From Butyrivibrio sp. FCS014 (GTDB lineage: Bacteria > Bacillota > Clostridia > Lachnospirales > Lachnospiraceae): a DNA stretch of 64,000 bases. The stretch spans positions 124,001 through 188,000 of the forward strand of contig NZ_JAHA01000007.1 in NCBI RefSeq assembly GCF_000526935.1. The letters are read 5' to 3'. Below, in pieces: positions 7,557 through 15,981 of this stretch; position 1 is the stretch's first letter; each line of letters starts with the position of its first letter. The notes below the pieces were generated by a model. The model searched no databases, was not told the origin of the DNA, and worked only from the letters and a program-made list of their open reading frames with translations. A program made the position numbers and the translations under genes.

Positions 7557-8630
7557 ATGGACTTTGAGACATTTAAAGAGAATCTGGCCAATGATGTGAA
7601 GGAGCAGTTCTACGAGAGATATGGAAAAGAGGTTGCTGTAGAGAGTCACAAGATCGACAAGATGAATGAAACTTACGAAGCACTCACTGTAAAGCCTGAG
7701 GATGGCGTCATCGGTGTAAACCTTAACGTAGATTCACTCTACAAGGACTACGAAGAGGGCAGACCTTATGACACTATCGTGACAGGCGCTACAGAAGTTG
7801 CTGGAACTGCTCTTGAGAACAGACCGGACTTTGACATCGATGCCTTCACTGATTATGACAAGATGAAATCAACTCTTGCCATGGAAGTTGTTTCTGCAGA
7901 GAGGAACGCTGAGCTCCTGGAGACAGTACCTCATAAGGACATTGAGGACATGGCTGTTGTTTACCGATTTGTGATCGGTGAGACTTCACAGGGTTCCGGT
8001 ACAATCCTTGTTACCAATCAGATGCTTGATAACTACGGCATCACTCCCGAGCAGCTTCATGAGGACGCTGTTAAGAACGCACCTGAGATTCGACCTCTTG
8101 TCATCGAGGGAATGGCAGAGGTGCTTGCAAAGCAGATGGGAGTTGAGGACCTTGAGATGCTTGGTCTTAACATTCCACCTGAGCAGGAGCAGATGTTTGT
8201 TGCATCTGTAGAAGGAAACGTACATGGTGCCGGAGTGCTGGCATATAACGATTTTATGGAGAAGGCATCTGAGAGAGTTAATAATCAGAGCTTTTTCATT
8301 TTGCCAAGTTCTATACACGAACTTCTGATTATTCCTGACAATGGTAACTTCGATCTCAAGAGCCTGGAGAACATGGTAAAAGAGGTCAATGCTACCACAG
8401 TGGATCCTGCTGACCAGCTCACTGATAACGTGTATCACTATGATGCGCAGAATAAGGTCTTTGAGCTTGGTGAGAAGTTCGTAGAGCGCCAGGCAGCAAA
8501 AGAGGAAAAGGCAGCCGAGAAGAAATCTCTTCTTGGAGAGCTTAAGGCTGCTAAGGAAGAGGCTTCAAAGGCACCTAAGAAGGATGCTGCTGATATTGGC
8601 AGTAAGTCCAAGGGCGAAGCAGCCATCTGA
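7557..8630 (+). CDS. DUF5688 family protein
   Basis: A protein of 357 residues with no signal peptide or membrane helix. It has the family pattern: an N-terminal FETFKENLANDVKEQF helix, GVIGVNLNVDSLYKDY, a middle MAVVYRFVIG strand, NQMLDNYGI, and a C-terminal region rich in Ala, Lys and Glu from about residue 305. This is a Lachnospiraceae-restricted family of unknown function, often present in several copies and near mobile elements. AGAGGGG precedes the ATG. A small Cys-rich gene and the 8905 gene follow it closely. Confidence 0.75.
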   Translation: MDFETFKENLANDVKEQFYERYGKEVAVESHKIDKMNETYEALTVKPEDGVIGVNLNVDSLYKDYEEGRPYDTIVTGATEVAGTALENRPDFDIDAFTDYDKMKSTLAMEVVSAERNAELLETVPHKDIEDMAVVYRFVIGETSQGSGTILVTNQMLDNYGITPEQLHEDAVKNAPEIRPLVIEGMAEVLAKQMGVEDLEMLGLNIPPEQEQMFVASVEGNVHGAGVLAYNDFMEKASERVNNQSFFILPSSIHELLIIPDNGNFDLKSLENMVKEVNATTVDPADQLTDNVYHYDAQNKVFELGEKFVERQAAKEEKAAEKKSLLGELKAAKEEASKAPKKDAADIGSKSKGEAAI

Positions 8631-8713
8631 TCATATGGGCGCTGGTCTGTAAAGTTTCCGGACCGGCGTCCATTTTTGCAGAAAGTATTTCTTTTTATGA
8701 GGGGGATAAAGAG

Positions 8714-8908
8714 ATGTCAGCACAATACAACAGAGACAAATACAGTGGTGGTAAGAGTTTTCAGGGTACAAGGGATCCGATCCCAGTGGCAGGGTTAAAA
8801 CCGCATAACTGCAAAACTCCATGCCCTTATGGAAATGGAACAACTTTCTGTTTTCCATGCATGGCCAAGATCATGGATGAACACAAGAAACTAAGAAAGG
8901 CAGCGTGA
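8714..8908 (+). CDS. Small Cys-rich protein, probable metal-binding
   Basis: A protein of 64 residues. Its second half has NCKTPCPYGNG...FCFPCMAKIM, a CX3C...CX2C arrangement that could hold one zinc ion. A purine-rich ribosome site (GAGGGGG) precedes the ATG. The stop overlaps the start of the 8905 gene, so the two are probably co-translated after the DUF5688 gene. I do not recognise a family. Confidence 0.6.
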   Translation: MSAQYNRDKYSGGKSFQGTRDPIPVAGLKPHNCKTPCPYGNGTTFCFPCMAKIMDEHKKLRKAA

Positions 8909-9321
8909 AAGCGATGGAGGAACTTAAGATAAAGATTGAACTTGATCCGGTTACAGATGGAATCATCAAGTTCCCTGGTAACTTTATGGCGGATGTAAGT
9001 GGAGATATCAGAAAGGGTCTTGTTATTGGTACGGACGAAAACTTCCGATCAGTCAATACTGATGAGATGGACAGAATCTTTGATGGGATAGGACAGGATG
9101 GATATGCAGCTCCTATTGGAGATGATTATCTTTTGTGCTTTTCCGGGAACAGCATAATGGATACGGGATATGCAAGATATCTTGTCGGCAGTGCAATCAT
9201 GGTAAAAGTTGGGAAGGATTCAAGGATCAAGCCACTTACAGATATTGACATCAAGATTATGCGGACCAACTTCCAGATTCCTCTTTACTCAGAACAAAAA
9301 GTATCATTATCTGATATCTAA
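8905..9321 (+). CDS. Hypothetical protein
   Basis: A protein of 138 residues, predicted soluble, mostly beta strands and turns (for example KFPGNFMADVSGDI, DGYAAPIGDDYLLCF, VGSAIMVKVGKD). The GTG at 8905 overlaps the previous stop; an ATG at 8914 is an equally good start. I do not recognise a domain. It probably belongs to the DUF5688-led operon. Confidence 0.55.
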   Translation: MKAMEELKIKIELDPVTDGIIKFPGNFMADVSGDIRKGLVIGTDENFRSVNTDEMDRIFDGIGQDGYAAPIGDDYLLCFSGNSIMDTGYARYLVGSAIMVKVGKDSRIKPLTDIDIKIMRTNFQIPLYSEQKVSLSDI

Positions 9322-9342
9322 ATAAATGCAGAAATATGTGTA

Positions 9343-9954
9343 TCAATTTTTGAAGGAACAGGAGATGAGATTAAGGATATGTGGTTCTGCATTATGGATG
9401 GAAAGCAGACGGAGATCATCCTTCGAATTACAATTGATCAGCTCCTGATGATCACCCATAAACTCATAATGCTGGCAGGTAAGCCTATCAAGAAAGGCTC
9501 TTACTGCCAGCTTTTTTTGTGCAATAAGTTTCTCTAGAATAGCTGTTGTATCTGTTTTGTAAACAGCGATGAGCGGCTCATCTTTACCATCATGGGACAG
9601 AATAGTGGCATCAAAATTTCCGGAGAAATGCTTCTTTAGAAGGCTCTCCAATGTTTGGCTTGAGATAAGCGGAACATCAACGCTGAGTACAAGTGCATTG
9701 CTGCAGTTACATTCCAAAAAGCAGGAATAGAGACCTCCCAGTGGGCCCATGTCAGGTATTATATCCATTATGTGGTGGGCATATGGGATAGGAGAAGATT
9801 TACCAGAAACATAGACCCTGCCGGCACCAAGGTCTATTAGTTTATCTGTCTGTATCTGGAGGAAGGACTTTCCATCAAGAATGATTTCTGACTTGTCCGT
9901 TCCCATTCTTTTGCTTTTTCCGCCTGCCAAAACAATTCCGTCAAACTCATTCAT
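9343..9954 (-). CDS. mobA: Molybdenum cofactor guanylyltransferase
   Basis: Adds GMP to molybdopterin to make the MGD cofactor used by DMSO-reductase-family enzymes, in the cytoplasm. The protein has 203 residues. The nucleotide-binding start LAGGKSKRMGTDK is at residues 9-21, SVDVPL follows near residue 92 as the metal-binding aspartate, and a GHDGKDEPLIAVY-like segment follows. The late NCNSKDDL replaces the usual NVNTPEDL. It overlaps the 9947 gene by 8 nt and lies beside a molybdoenzyme operon, which fits its role. Confidence 0.85.
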   Translation of the reverse strand: MNEFDGIVLAGGKSKRMGTDKSEIILDGKSFLQIQTDKLIDLGAGRVYVSGKSSPIPYAHHIMDIIPDMGPLGGLYSCFLECNCSNALVLSVDVPLISSQTLESLLKKHFSGNFDATILSHDGKDEPLIAVYKTDTTAILEKLIAQKKLAVRAFLDRLTCQHYEFMGDHQELINCNSKDDLRLLSIHNAEPHILNLISCSFKN

Positions 9955-10417
9955 TTAAAAGTTCAATCCTCACAACATTCTTCACCTGACGTTTTGAGTC
10001 GCTGTCACCGAACACATACAGTCTTGCACTGGTGCTTCCGTCGTCTTCCTGCTGTTTTGCAAGATAAGCTTTACCATCTTCGTTTATTTCGTCAAAAGAA
10101 ATTTCAGCGGCAAATTCATCTGATGATACAACCCGGGCTTTTGTGAAACCGGCCTTATCAAGTCCTGATTTTGAAATGGAATCCTTTAGTGATATTCCGA
10201 TCTCATCTACATCCTTTTCCTGCCCCTTGGCATTTATGGTAATGCCCTTTACTGAAACCAGGCTCCCGCTAAAGGGGTCAATGAGAACTGTTTTATCCCC
10301 ATTAATAATAGCCAGATTCCCTTTTGGCGCATCATTTCTTGACCTCAAATAGAAAACAGATGCAATGCAGGTAATTACTAGCAGAATGATGACGATAACA
10401 ATACTTTTTTTCTTCAT
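9947..10417 (-). CDS. Membrane-anchored extracytoplasmic protein, possible Oxidored_molyb-like fold
   Basis: A protein of 156 residues with an N-terminal membrane anchor (about residues 5-24) and an outside domain. The segments ISLKDSISKSGL, ARVVSSDEFAAEIS, DGKAYLAKQQ and QVKNVVRIEL follow the order seen in the small molybdopterin-binding sulfite-oxidase-like domain (slhD..L..aG / DGY / ayla / VK.v..IE). No cofactor-binding cysteine is obvious, so it may be a degenerate, non-catalytic version. This resemblance is from memory. It is translationally coupled to the ECF-type gene upstream and to mobA downstream. Confidence 0.5.
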   Translation of the reverse strand: MKKKSIVIVIILLVITCIASVFYLRSRNDAPKGNLAIINGDKTVLIDPFSGSLVSVKGITINAKGQEKDVDEIGISLKDSISKSGLDKAGFTKARVVSSDEFAAEISFDEINEDGKAYLAKQQEDDGSTSARLYVFGDSDSKRQVKNVVRIELLNE

Positions 10418-10989
10418 GTTGTCTCCTTGTTTTTATATGGTATTTTTGCGGTGGCTTTATCTGGACCGATGACCGGGTGGAGCCTTTCTATAAGTTTCTC
10501 TCCCAAAAGCCCGCAGATGGAACCGCTTGTGGTAGCAACCAGTGCATATACAAAAAGAACTATTCCACTTAATTTGAACACAATGAAGTTTGCGGTAAGA
10601 CAAGCCGTAATAGAAGCAATTATAGACGAAATCAGTATTCCATTATCGCGTCGACCGGAAGTTTTCTCTGCTAAAAAGAAAACCAGATCAATCATGATTC
10701 CAGGAAGGATGTAGCCGATAGGCGCAAGAGCGCCCATGCTGCCGGTCATTCCAAAACACAATGCAAGAAGGCTCTGGACAATGCCCATGATTGTAGCACA
10801 GAAAGGAAATGGCATAAGTGCAGCCGCTATGACTAAAAACAGTAGGGAGAAGCTGGTGGCAATACCACCTGGGATATGAAGAAATTCAGTTATGAAATTT
10901 GCTGCGGGAGATATCAGTTTTTTGGCAAACAAACCAAGATCGCAGCATAAAGCCATAAAAATAAGGCTTCTGAGATCAGCTTTTTTCAT
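10414..10989 (-). CDS. ECF-transporter S-component-like membrane protein
   Basis: A protein of 191 residues with about five or six hydrophobic helices and the ECF S-component style of start (KKADLRSLIFMALCCDLGLFAKK, then a small-residue-rich SLLFLVIAAALM). It lies first in a minus-strand operon with the exported protein and mobA, so the substrate could be a molybdopterin precursor, a metal, or a vitamin. No ATPase or T-component gene is nearby; a shared ECF module elsewhere would be needed. The long leader upstream may be regulatory. Confidence 0.65.
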   Translation of the reverse strand: MKKADLRSLIFMALCCDLGLFAKKLISPAANFITEFLHIPGGIATSFSLLFLVIAAALMPFPFCATIMGIVQSLLALCFGMTGSMGALAPIGYILPGIMIDLVFFLAEKTSGRRDNGILISSIIASITACLTANFIVFKLSGIVLFVYALVATTSGSICGLLGEKLIERLHPVIGPDKATAKIPYKNKETT

Positions 10990-11100
10990 TATGTTCTCCT
11001 TTTCAATAAGGAAGGCGCTTCTGTTTCCATCTGCACCCCGGCAGAGTATTTGTCTGCGTCTTAAAAGCCATGAAGACTAAAGCTTTTTAGGCTTAAAAGC
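10990..11100 (-). promoter_or_regulatory. Structured 5' leader of the ECF-type operon, candidate riboswitch
   Basis: Reading the minus strand, several short stems follow one another: an AGCTTTT/AAAAGCT stem near 11078-11100, a GTCTT/AAGAC stem, GCAGA/TCTGC, and GGTGC/GCGCC just before the AAGGAG ribosome site. I cannot match it to a named riboswitch class. A molybdenum-cofactor-sensing RNA is conceivable given mobA, but the known Moco consensus was not recognised. Confidence 0.3.
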
Positions 11101-11247
11101 TCGGAGATTTTCTACAAACTGATTATACCATATTGGTTTGTAAATAATCTATAAATTAACGACTGAACGCCCACGAAGAATGACTAAAATGTTATGATTA
11201 GATTGGTGGGTTATAGTTATGACAAGTATGTCTAAAGGAGAAGGTAA

Positions 11248-13347
11248 ATGGTCAAAAAGGTTCAATCTACGTGTAATTTTTGTGCCATCGACTGCAATCT
11301 GGATTTCTATGTGGAAGATGGAAAAATCATCAAGACAGTTCCAACGAAAGGATATCCCGTCAATGATGGGTTCTCCTGTATCAAAGGATTATCCCTGAGC
11401 AAGCAGCAGACAACAGTTAAGCCAAATGCGCTCCCGAAGATCAGGCAGGCTGACGGAAGCTTTAAAGAGGTACCCTGGGAAGAGGGCTTTAAATATGTTG
11501 CAGATAAACTAAAGGAGTTGCAGGAAAAATATGGCAGGGAGAGTGTAGCCGGTATCAGCACCGGTCAGCTGACTCTGGAAGAGTTTGCCATCTTTGGTCA
11601 TGTTATGAGAAATTTCCTTCAGACCAACGTGGATGGAAATACAAGACTTTGTATGGCATCAGCAGCTGTTGCCCACAAGGGTACTCTCGGCTATGATGCC
11701 CCCGGATATACTCTTAACGACTTTGAACTTTCTGACACGATCATATTCATAGGGGCAAATCCTGTGGTTGCGCATCCTATCATCTGGCAGCGAGTAAGAA
11801 ACAACAAGATTCCCGACACGAAGATAATTGTCATTGATCCGCGAAAATCAGAGACTGCAAGGAACGCTGACTACCACTATCCGCTGAAGTGGAGAAGCGA
11901 TCTTACGCTTATGTATACACTTGCAAATCTGATAATAGAAAAAGACTATGTGGATCATGACTTCGTTGATAACCATACTGAAGGCTACGAAGGGTTTGCG
12001 GAGTTCGTAAAGAATTTCACTCTGGAGAGAGGAAGCAAGGCAACAGGGCTTTCGGAAGATCAGATTTTAGAGCTCCTTGAACTTATCCATAACGGAAAAG
12101 CAGTTTCCTTCTGGTGGACCATGGGTGTCAACCAGGGATATGAGGCAGTAAGAACTGCCCAGTCCATCATGAATCTGGCGTTCCTGACAGGAAATGTCGG
12201 TAAACCTGGTACGGGCGGAAATTCTATAACAGGTCAGTGCAATGCTATGGGTTCAAGGCTCTTTTCCAATACCACCTGTCTGTTTGCAGGCGGTGATTTT
12301 GCTGATGAGGCCGAGAGAAAGAGAATTGCCGACATTGTTGGTATAACGCCTGAGCTTATGGCGAAGAAGCCGACGATTCCATATAACAAGATCATAGAAG
12401 GCATCAATGCCGGAGAGATAAAGGGACTTTGGATCCTCTGCACCAACCCAAGACACAGCTGGACCAATAATGAGACCTTTGCAGAGGCTGCAAAAAAACT
12501 TGAGTTGTTTGTGGTTCAGGATATCTACGACACAATAGAGAGCGCTGAGGACTGCACAGTTTATTTCCCAGTAGTTCCCGGAATCAAAAAAGAAGGAACC
12601 TATATCAACATGGAGAGGCGCCTGTCTGCGATGCGAAAAGTCCTTGACAGAGGCGAGAATGAGATCTCAGATTATGAGTGCATCCTGGGAGTAGCCAAGG
12701 CTCTTGGAATGGGAGAAGCTATAGCAAAATGGGAGACCCCGAGACAGTGCTTCGATCTTCTCAGGGAATGTTCAAGAGGAAAGGGATGTGATTTCACAGG
12801 TATTCATTGGGATGACCTGACGGATTCGCACGGTATTCAGTGGCCGTATCCTGAAGGTCATGAAAAAGAACTTTCAGATGAGCAGAGAAGACTCTATGCC
12901 GACGGTAAGTTCTTTACACCATCAGGTAAAGCGCAGTTCATATATGAAGAACCTCTTGAGAATCCGATTCCTGTGACTGACAAGTTCCCGCTTGTTTTCA
13001 ACACAGGAAGAGGTTCTGTTGGTCAGTGGCACACTCAGAGCAGGACCAAGGAAGTAAAGTTTGTTGAAGACGTTTCCTTAAAGAGAGCCTATCTTTATAT
13101 GAATACTCAGCTTGCTAAAGAAAATGACATTCATGATATGGATGAGATAAGAGTATTCTCTTCCAATGGAAAAGATGCAATATTTGCAGTAAAGGTATCA
13201 GACAACGTTCAGTACGGCGAGCTTTATGCGCCAATTCATTATATTGAATGCAATGCGCTGACGCCGTCCAGCTATGACAAGTATTCCAGGGAGCCTAACT
13301 ACAAGGGCGGAACCTGCAGATTTGAAAAGATCGCAAGGGAGGGCTGA
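11248..13347 (+). CDS. Molybdopterin oxidoreductase, assimilatory nitrate reductase-like (Nas/NarB type)
   Basis: A 699-residue member of the DMSO-reductase superfamily, predicted cytoplasmic (no Tat signal). Cys 9, 12, 16 and 44 form the N-terminal [4Fe-4S] site. NTRLCMASAA near residue 135 provides the likely Mo-ligand cysteine and matches Nas/Nap nitrate reductases rather than formate dehydrogenase, where the equivalent motif differs. A C-terminal molydop_binding domain starts near FNTGRGSVGQWHTQSR. AAAGGAG lies upstream of the ATG. It is the first gene of a long operon with Fe-S, FAD and sulfite reductase genes. Nitrate is the leading substrate guess; another oxyanion is possible. Confidence 0.8.
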   Translation: MVKKVQSTCNFCAIDCNLDFYVEDGKIIKTVPTKGYPVNDGFSCIKGLSLSKQQTTVKPNALPKIRQADGSFKEVPWEEGFKYVADKLKELQEKYGRESVAGISTGQLTLEEFAIFGHVMRNFLQTNVDGNTRLCMASAAVAHKGTLGYDAPGYTLNDFELSDTIIFIGANPVVAHPIIWQRVRNNKIPDTKIIVIDPRKSETARNADYHYPLKWRSDLTLMYTLANLIIEKDYVDHDFVDNHTEGYEGFAEFVKNFTLERGSKATGLSEDQILELLELIHNGKAVSFWWTMGVNQGYEAVRTAQSIMNLAFLTGNVGKPGTGGNSITGQCNAMGSRLFSNTTCLFAGGDFADEAERKRIADIVGITPELMAKKPTIPYNKIIEGINAGEIKGLWILCTNPRHSWTNNETFAEAAKKLELFVVQDIYDTIESAEDCTVYFPVVPGIKKEGTYINMERRLSAMRKVLDRGENEISDYECILGVAKALGMGEAIAKWETPRQCFDLLRECSRGKGCDFTGIHWDDLTDSHGIQWPYPEGHEKELSDEQRRLYADGKFFTPSGKAQFIYEEPLENPIPVTDKFPLVFNTGRGSVGQWHTQSRTKEVKFVEDVSLKRAYLYMNTQLAKENDIHDMDEIRVFSSNGKDAIFAVKVSDNVQYGELYAPIHYIECNALTPSSYDKYSREPNYKGGTCRFEKIAREG

Positions 13348-13350
13348 TAA

Positions 13351-13782
13351 ATGTATAGAATAAAGATTGACCGAGATAAATGCATTGGATGCCTTACCTG
13401 TGTGACGGCCTGCGTGGTCAGTCACGAGACGGAGAGCGGCGATGCCAGAAACAGAGTGGTAATTGATTCCGAGACCACGCCTGCCCCAATTTTCTGCAGG
13501 CACTGCAACAGACCCGAGTGCACATATACCTGCATGACCGGTGCAATGCACAAGAATCCTGATACCGGATTTGTTGAATATGACAAGAACCAGTGTGCAA
13601 GCTGCTACATGTGCATAATGTCCTGTCCATACGGAATACTTAAGTATGACAGCATTCATCAGAAAGAGATCATGAAATGTAATATGTGCGTTCACAGGAG
13701 CGAGGACGGCAAAACTCCTATGCCCATGTGTGTTGAGAAGTGTCCTATGCACGCAATAACTCTTGAGGAGGTGAAGGAATGA
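13351..13782 (+). CDS. Four-cluster ferredoxin subunit (DmsB/HycB-like)
   Basis: A protein of 143 residues with four cysteine groups for [4Fe-4S] clusters: CIGCLTCVTAC near residue 11, CRHCNRPECTYTC near 49, CASCYMCIMSC near 81, and CNMC...CVEKC from about 110. It would carry electrons between the FAD protein encoded next and the molybdoenzyme before it. It starts 3 nt after the molybdoenzyme stop and overlaps the next gene by 4 nt. There is no membrane helix, so the complex is cytoplasmic. Confidence 0.85.
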   Translation: MYRIKIDRDKCIGCLTCVTACVVSHETESGDARNRVVIDSETTPAPIFCRHCNRPECTYTCMTGAMHKNPDTGFVEYDKNQCASCYMCIMSCPYGILKYDSIHQKEIMKCNMCVHRSEDGKTPMPMCVEKCPMHAITLEEVKE

Positions 13783-15005
13783 GATACGTAATTATTGGAT
13801 CATCTGCCGCAGGAATTAACGCCATAAGAGAACTCAGGAAAATAGATAAGGATGGAGAGATCATTCTTGTTTCCAAGGATGAGCACATTTATTCAAGATG
13901 CATACTCCACCAGTATCTGTGTGGGGAAAGAACTCTTGAGAGGCTCAACTTTGCAGAGAAAGACTTTGACAAAGTTTACGATGTGAACTGGATGAAAGGG
14001 AGAGAATCAATATCTCTCCGTCCAAAGGAACATATTTTGGTTCTTGATGGGAATGAGGAAATTAAGTATGGAAAGCTCCTTATTGCCACGGGATCCCATA
14101 CCTTCATTCCTCCAATCAAGGGGCTTTCCGAAGCTGATAACTACATTGGCTTCAGGAACATAGATGATATCGAAGTGCTAAAAGAGGTGCCAAAGACCGC
14201 CAAGAATATTGTGGTTCTGGGATCAGGGCTAATTGGCATCGACTGTGCTACCGGTTATCTTCACATGGGAGTAAAGGTTACACTGGTTGATTTTGCAGGC
14301 TGGCTCCTCAACAGGCAGTTGGATGAGAGGGCAGCTAAGACCTATATTGATGCCTTTAAGGAAAACGGAGTGGAGCAATATTACGGCGTTGGAGTGAATG
14401 AAGTTCATGTAAAAGATGGAAAGATCTACGAAATAGAGCTTAGCGATGGAAAAGTCCTTCCCTGCGATTATTTCGTGGTTACAGCCGGTGTCCGATCCAA
14501 CGTTGAATTCCTGCAGGATTCAGGACTTGAGCTTTCTAAGTTCGGCCTGGTATACGACGAGACCGGTAAGACATCCGATCCTGATGTTTACGGTGCAGGT
14601 GATGTGTCAGGTACAAGTCCTATCTGGCCTGTTGCAGTAAAAGAGGGAATGGTGGCAGCGGCAAACATGGCAGGCAAGAAAGAGAAGATGACTGACTTTT
14701 TCGCAAGCAAATCTACCATGAGCTTTTTAGGTATACACACAATGTCTCTGGGAACAGTAACGCCGCCTGACGATACCTACAGAGTTGATGTTTATGACAA
14801 GGACGGCGTATACAAAAAGGTTGTCTCCAAGGATGGAATTATTGTTGGAGCTCTTTTGCAGGGAGATCTTGCTTATGGCGGTGTCCTTCAGCAGATGATC
14901 GCCAGAAAGATAGACGTAAGGAAGGTTAAGAAGCCACTGTTTGAGATTGACTACTCAGACTTTTTCCATGAGAGAACCAATCTGGAATTTGCATATGACC
15001 TTTGA
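13779..15005 (+). CDS. FAD-dependent NAD(P)H oxidoreductase (pyridine nucleotide-disulfide family)
   Basis: A protein of 408 residues. The FAD-binding start is VIIGSSAAGINAI at residues 3-15, the NAD-binding motif VLGSGLIGIDCA is near residue 148, and a second FAD motif with DVYGAGD is near 268. It resembles the FAD subunits found with clostridial nitrate reductases and NirB N-termini. The likely job is to feed NAD(P)H electrons through the ferredoxin to the molybdoenzyme. The C-terminal part (from about 310) is an extra alpha/beta region of the NirB/rubredoxin-reductase kind. Confidence 0.8.
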   Translation: MRYVIIGSSAAGINAIRELRKIDKDGEIILVSKDEHIYSRCILHQYLCGERTLERLNFAEKDFDKVYDVNWMKGRESISLRPKEHILVLDGNEEIKYGKLLIATGSHTFIPPIKGLSEADNYIGFRNIDDIEVLKEVPKTAKNIVVLGSGLIGIDCATGYLHMGVKVTLVDFAGWLLNRQLDERAAKTYIDAFKENGVEQYYGVGVNEVHVKDGKIYEIELSDGKVLPCDYFVVTAGVRSNVEFLQDSGLELSKFGLVYDETGKTSDPDVYGAGDVSGTSPIWPVAVKEGMVAAANMAGKKEKMTDFFASKSTMSFLGIHTMSLGTVTPPDDTYRVDVYDKDGVYKKVVSKDGIIVGALLQGDLAYGGVLQQMIARKIDVRKVKKPLFEIDYSDFFHERTNLEFAYDL

Positions 15006-15020
15006 TGAAAGGAGGTGCTG

Positions 15021-15956
15021 ATGAAGGAGCGATTAAAGAAGCTTCCGGTTCCTGTTCTTCCGACTTTTGTGGGAACGCTCACGCTTGGAAATGTGTATGG
15101 AGGTATGGGCTATACATGGTTTAGAGTGCTGATAATGATATGTGCTACAGCTGTTGTGCTGGCTTATATCTTTAAAATCATTCTCTGCTCATCAACATGC
15201 ATAGAGGAGTACAAGCAGACGGTTCCCTGCAGTCTCTATGCGGGATTTACCATGTGCCTCATGATCCTTGGCAGCTTCTTCTTTGAGAAAGGAATGGCAT
15301 TTGGAAAATGGATATGGCTTTTAGCAATTATCATCCATGCAGTTCATATCTGCATTTTCACTATCAGAAACGTGATCCTGAAAAGAGATGTGAATACCAC
15401 CGTGCCCAGCTGGTTTGTTACTTATAACGGAATCATGGTGGCCTGTGTCACGGGCGGTGCCATGAACATGACAGGCCTTTTAAAAGTGATAACTGTGTAC
15501 GGCATAATCATATATCTGATTCTCATTCCGGTAATGATAGTAAGACTCATCAAGGTGCCGGTTAAGCCGCAGGTCTATCACACCATGCCGGTTGTGCTGG
15601 CGCCTTGCAGCCTCTGTGTGGTGAGCCTGTTAAATGTATATGAAGCTCCTAATCAGGTACTTTTGTACTTTTTATATTTTTGCGTTTTGGCATCACTCTT
15701 GTTTATTATCATCAAACTCCCGGATTTCTTTTCATTTGATTTTACTCCGGGATTCGCAGGGCTTACTTTCCCGATGGCAATAGGGATAGTGGCAACAAAC
15801 AAGATGGCTGCGTACCTAAATGGTCATGGAAGTGAAAACGCAGGTTTTGCATTGACCCAGCTGTCAGGTCTTCAGATATTCCTGACCTCCATGCTGGTTG
15901 GATATGTACTTCTAAACTTCCTGAGGATGTTGCTCGGGAAAGGCAAGAGGCCATAA
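15021..15956 (+). CDS. TDT-family (TehA/SSU1/SLAC1-like) anion transporter
   Basis: About ten hydrophobic helices in 311 residues from the ATG at 15021, which is preceded by AAAGGAGG. The motif PSWFVTYNGIMVACVTGG near residue 130 is typical of the tellurite-resistance/dicarboxylate transporter family, whose members include sulfite exporters and anion channels. In this operon it most likely moves sulfite, nitrite or a related anion. The direction cannot be told. Confidence 0.75.
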   Translation: MKERLKKLPVPVLPTFVGTLTLGNVYGGMGYTWFRVLIMICATAVVLAYIFKIILCSSTCIEEYKQTVPCSLYAGFTMCLMILGSFFFEKGMAFGKWIWLLAIIIHAVHICIFTIRNVILKRDVNTTVPSWFVTYNGIMVACVTGGAMNMTGLLKVITVYGIIIYLILIPVMIVRLIKVPVKPQVYHTMPVVLAPCSLCVVSLLNVYEAPNQVLLYFLYFCVLASLLFIIIKLPDFFSFDFTPGFAGLTFPMAIGIVATNKMAAYLNGHGSENAGFALTQLSGLQIFLTSMLVGYVLLNFLRMLLGKGKRP

Positions 15957-15981
15957 AGCAATTATTTGGAAGGAGGTTTTT

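Noticed and set aside
11248..13347. Formate dehydrogenase as the name for the molybdoenzyme
   Set aside because: The Mo-ligand motif NTRLCMAS fits nitrate reductases; the formate dehydrogenase pattern (Cys/Sec then CHGP) is absent.
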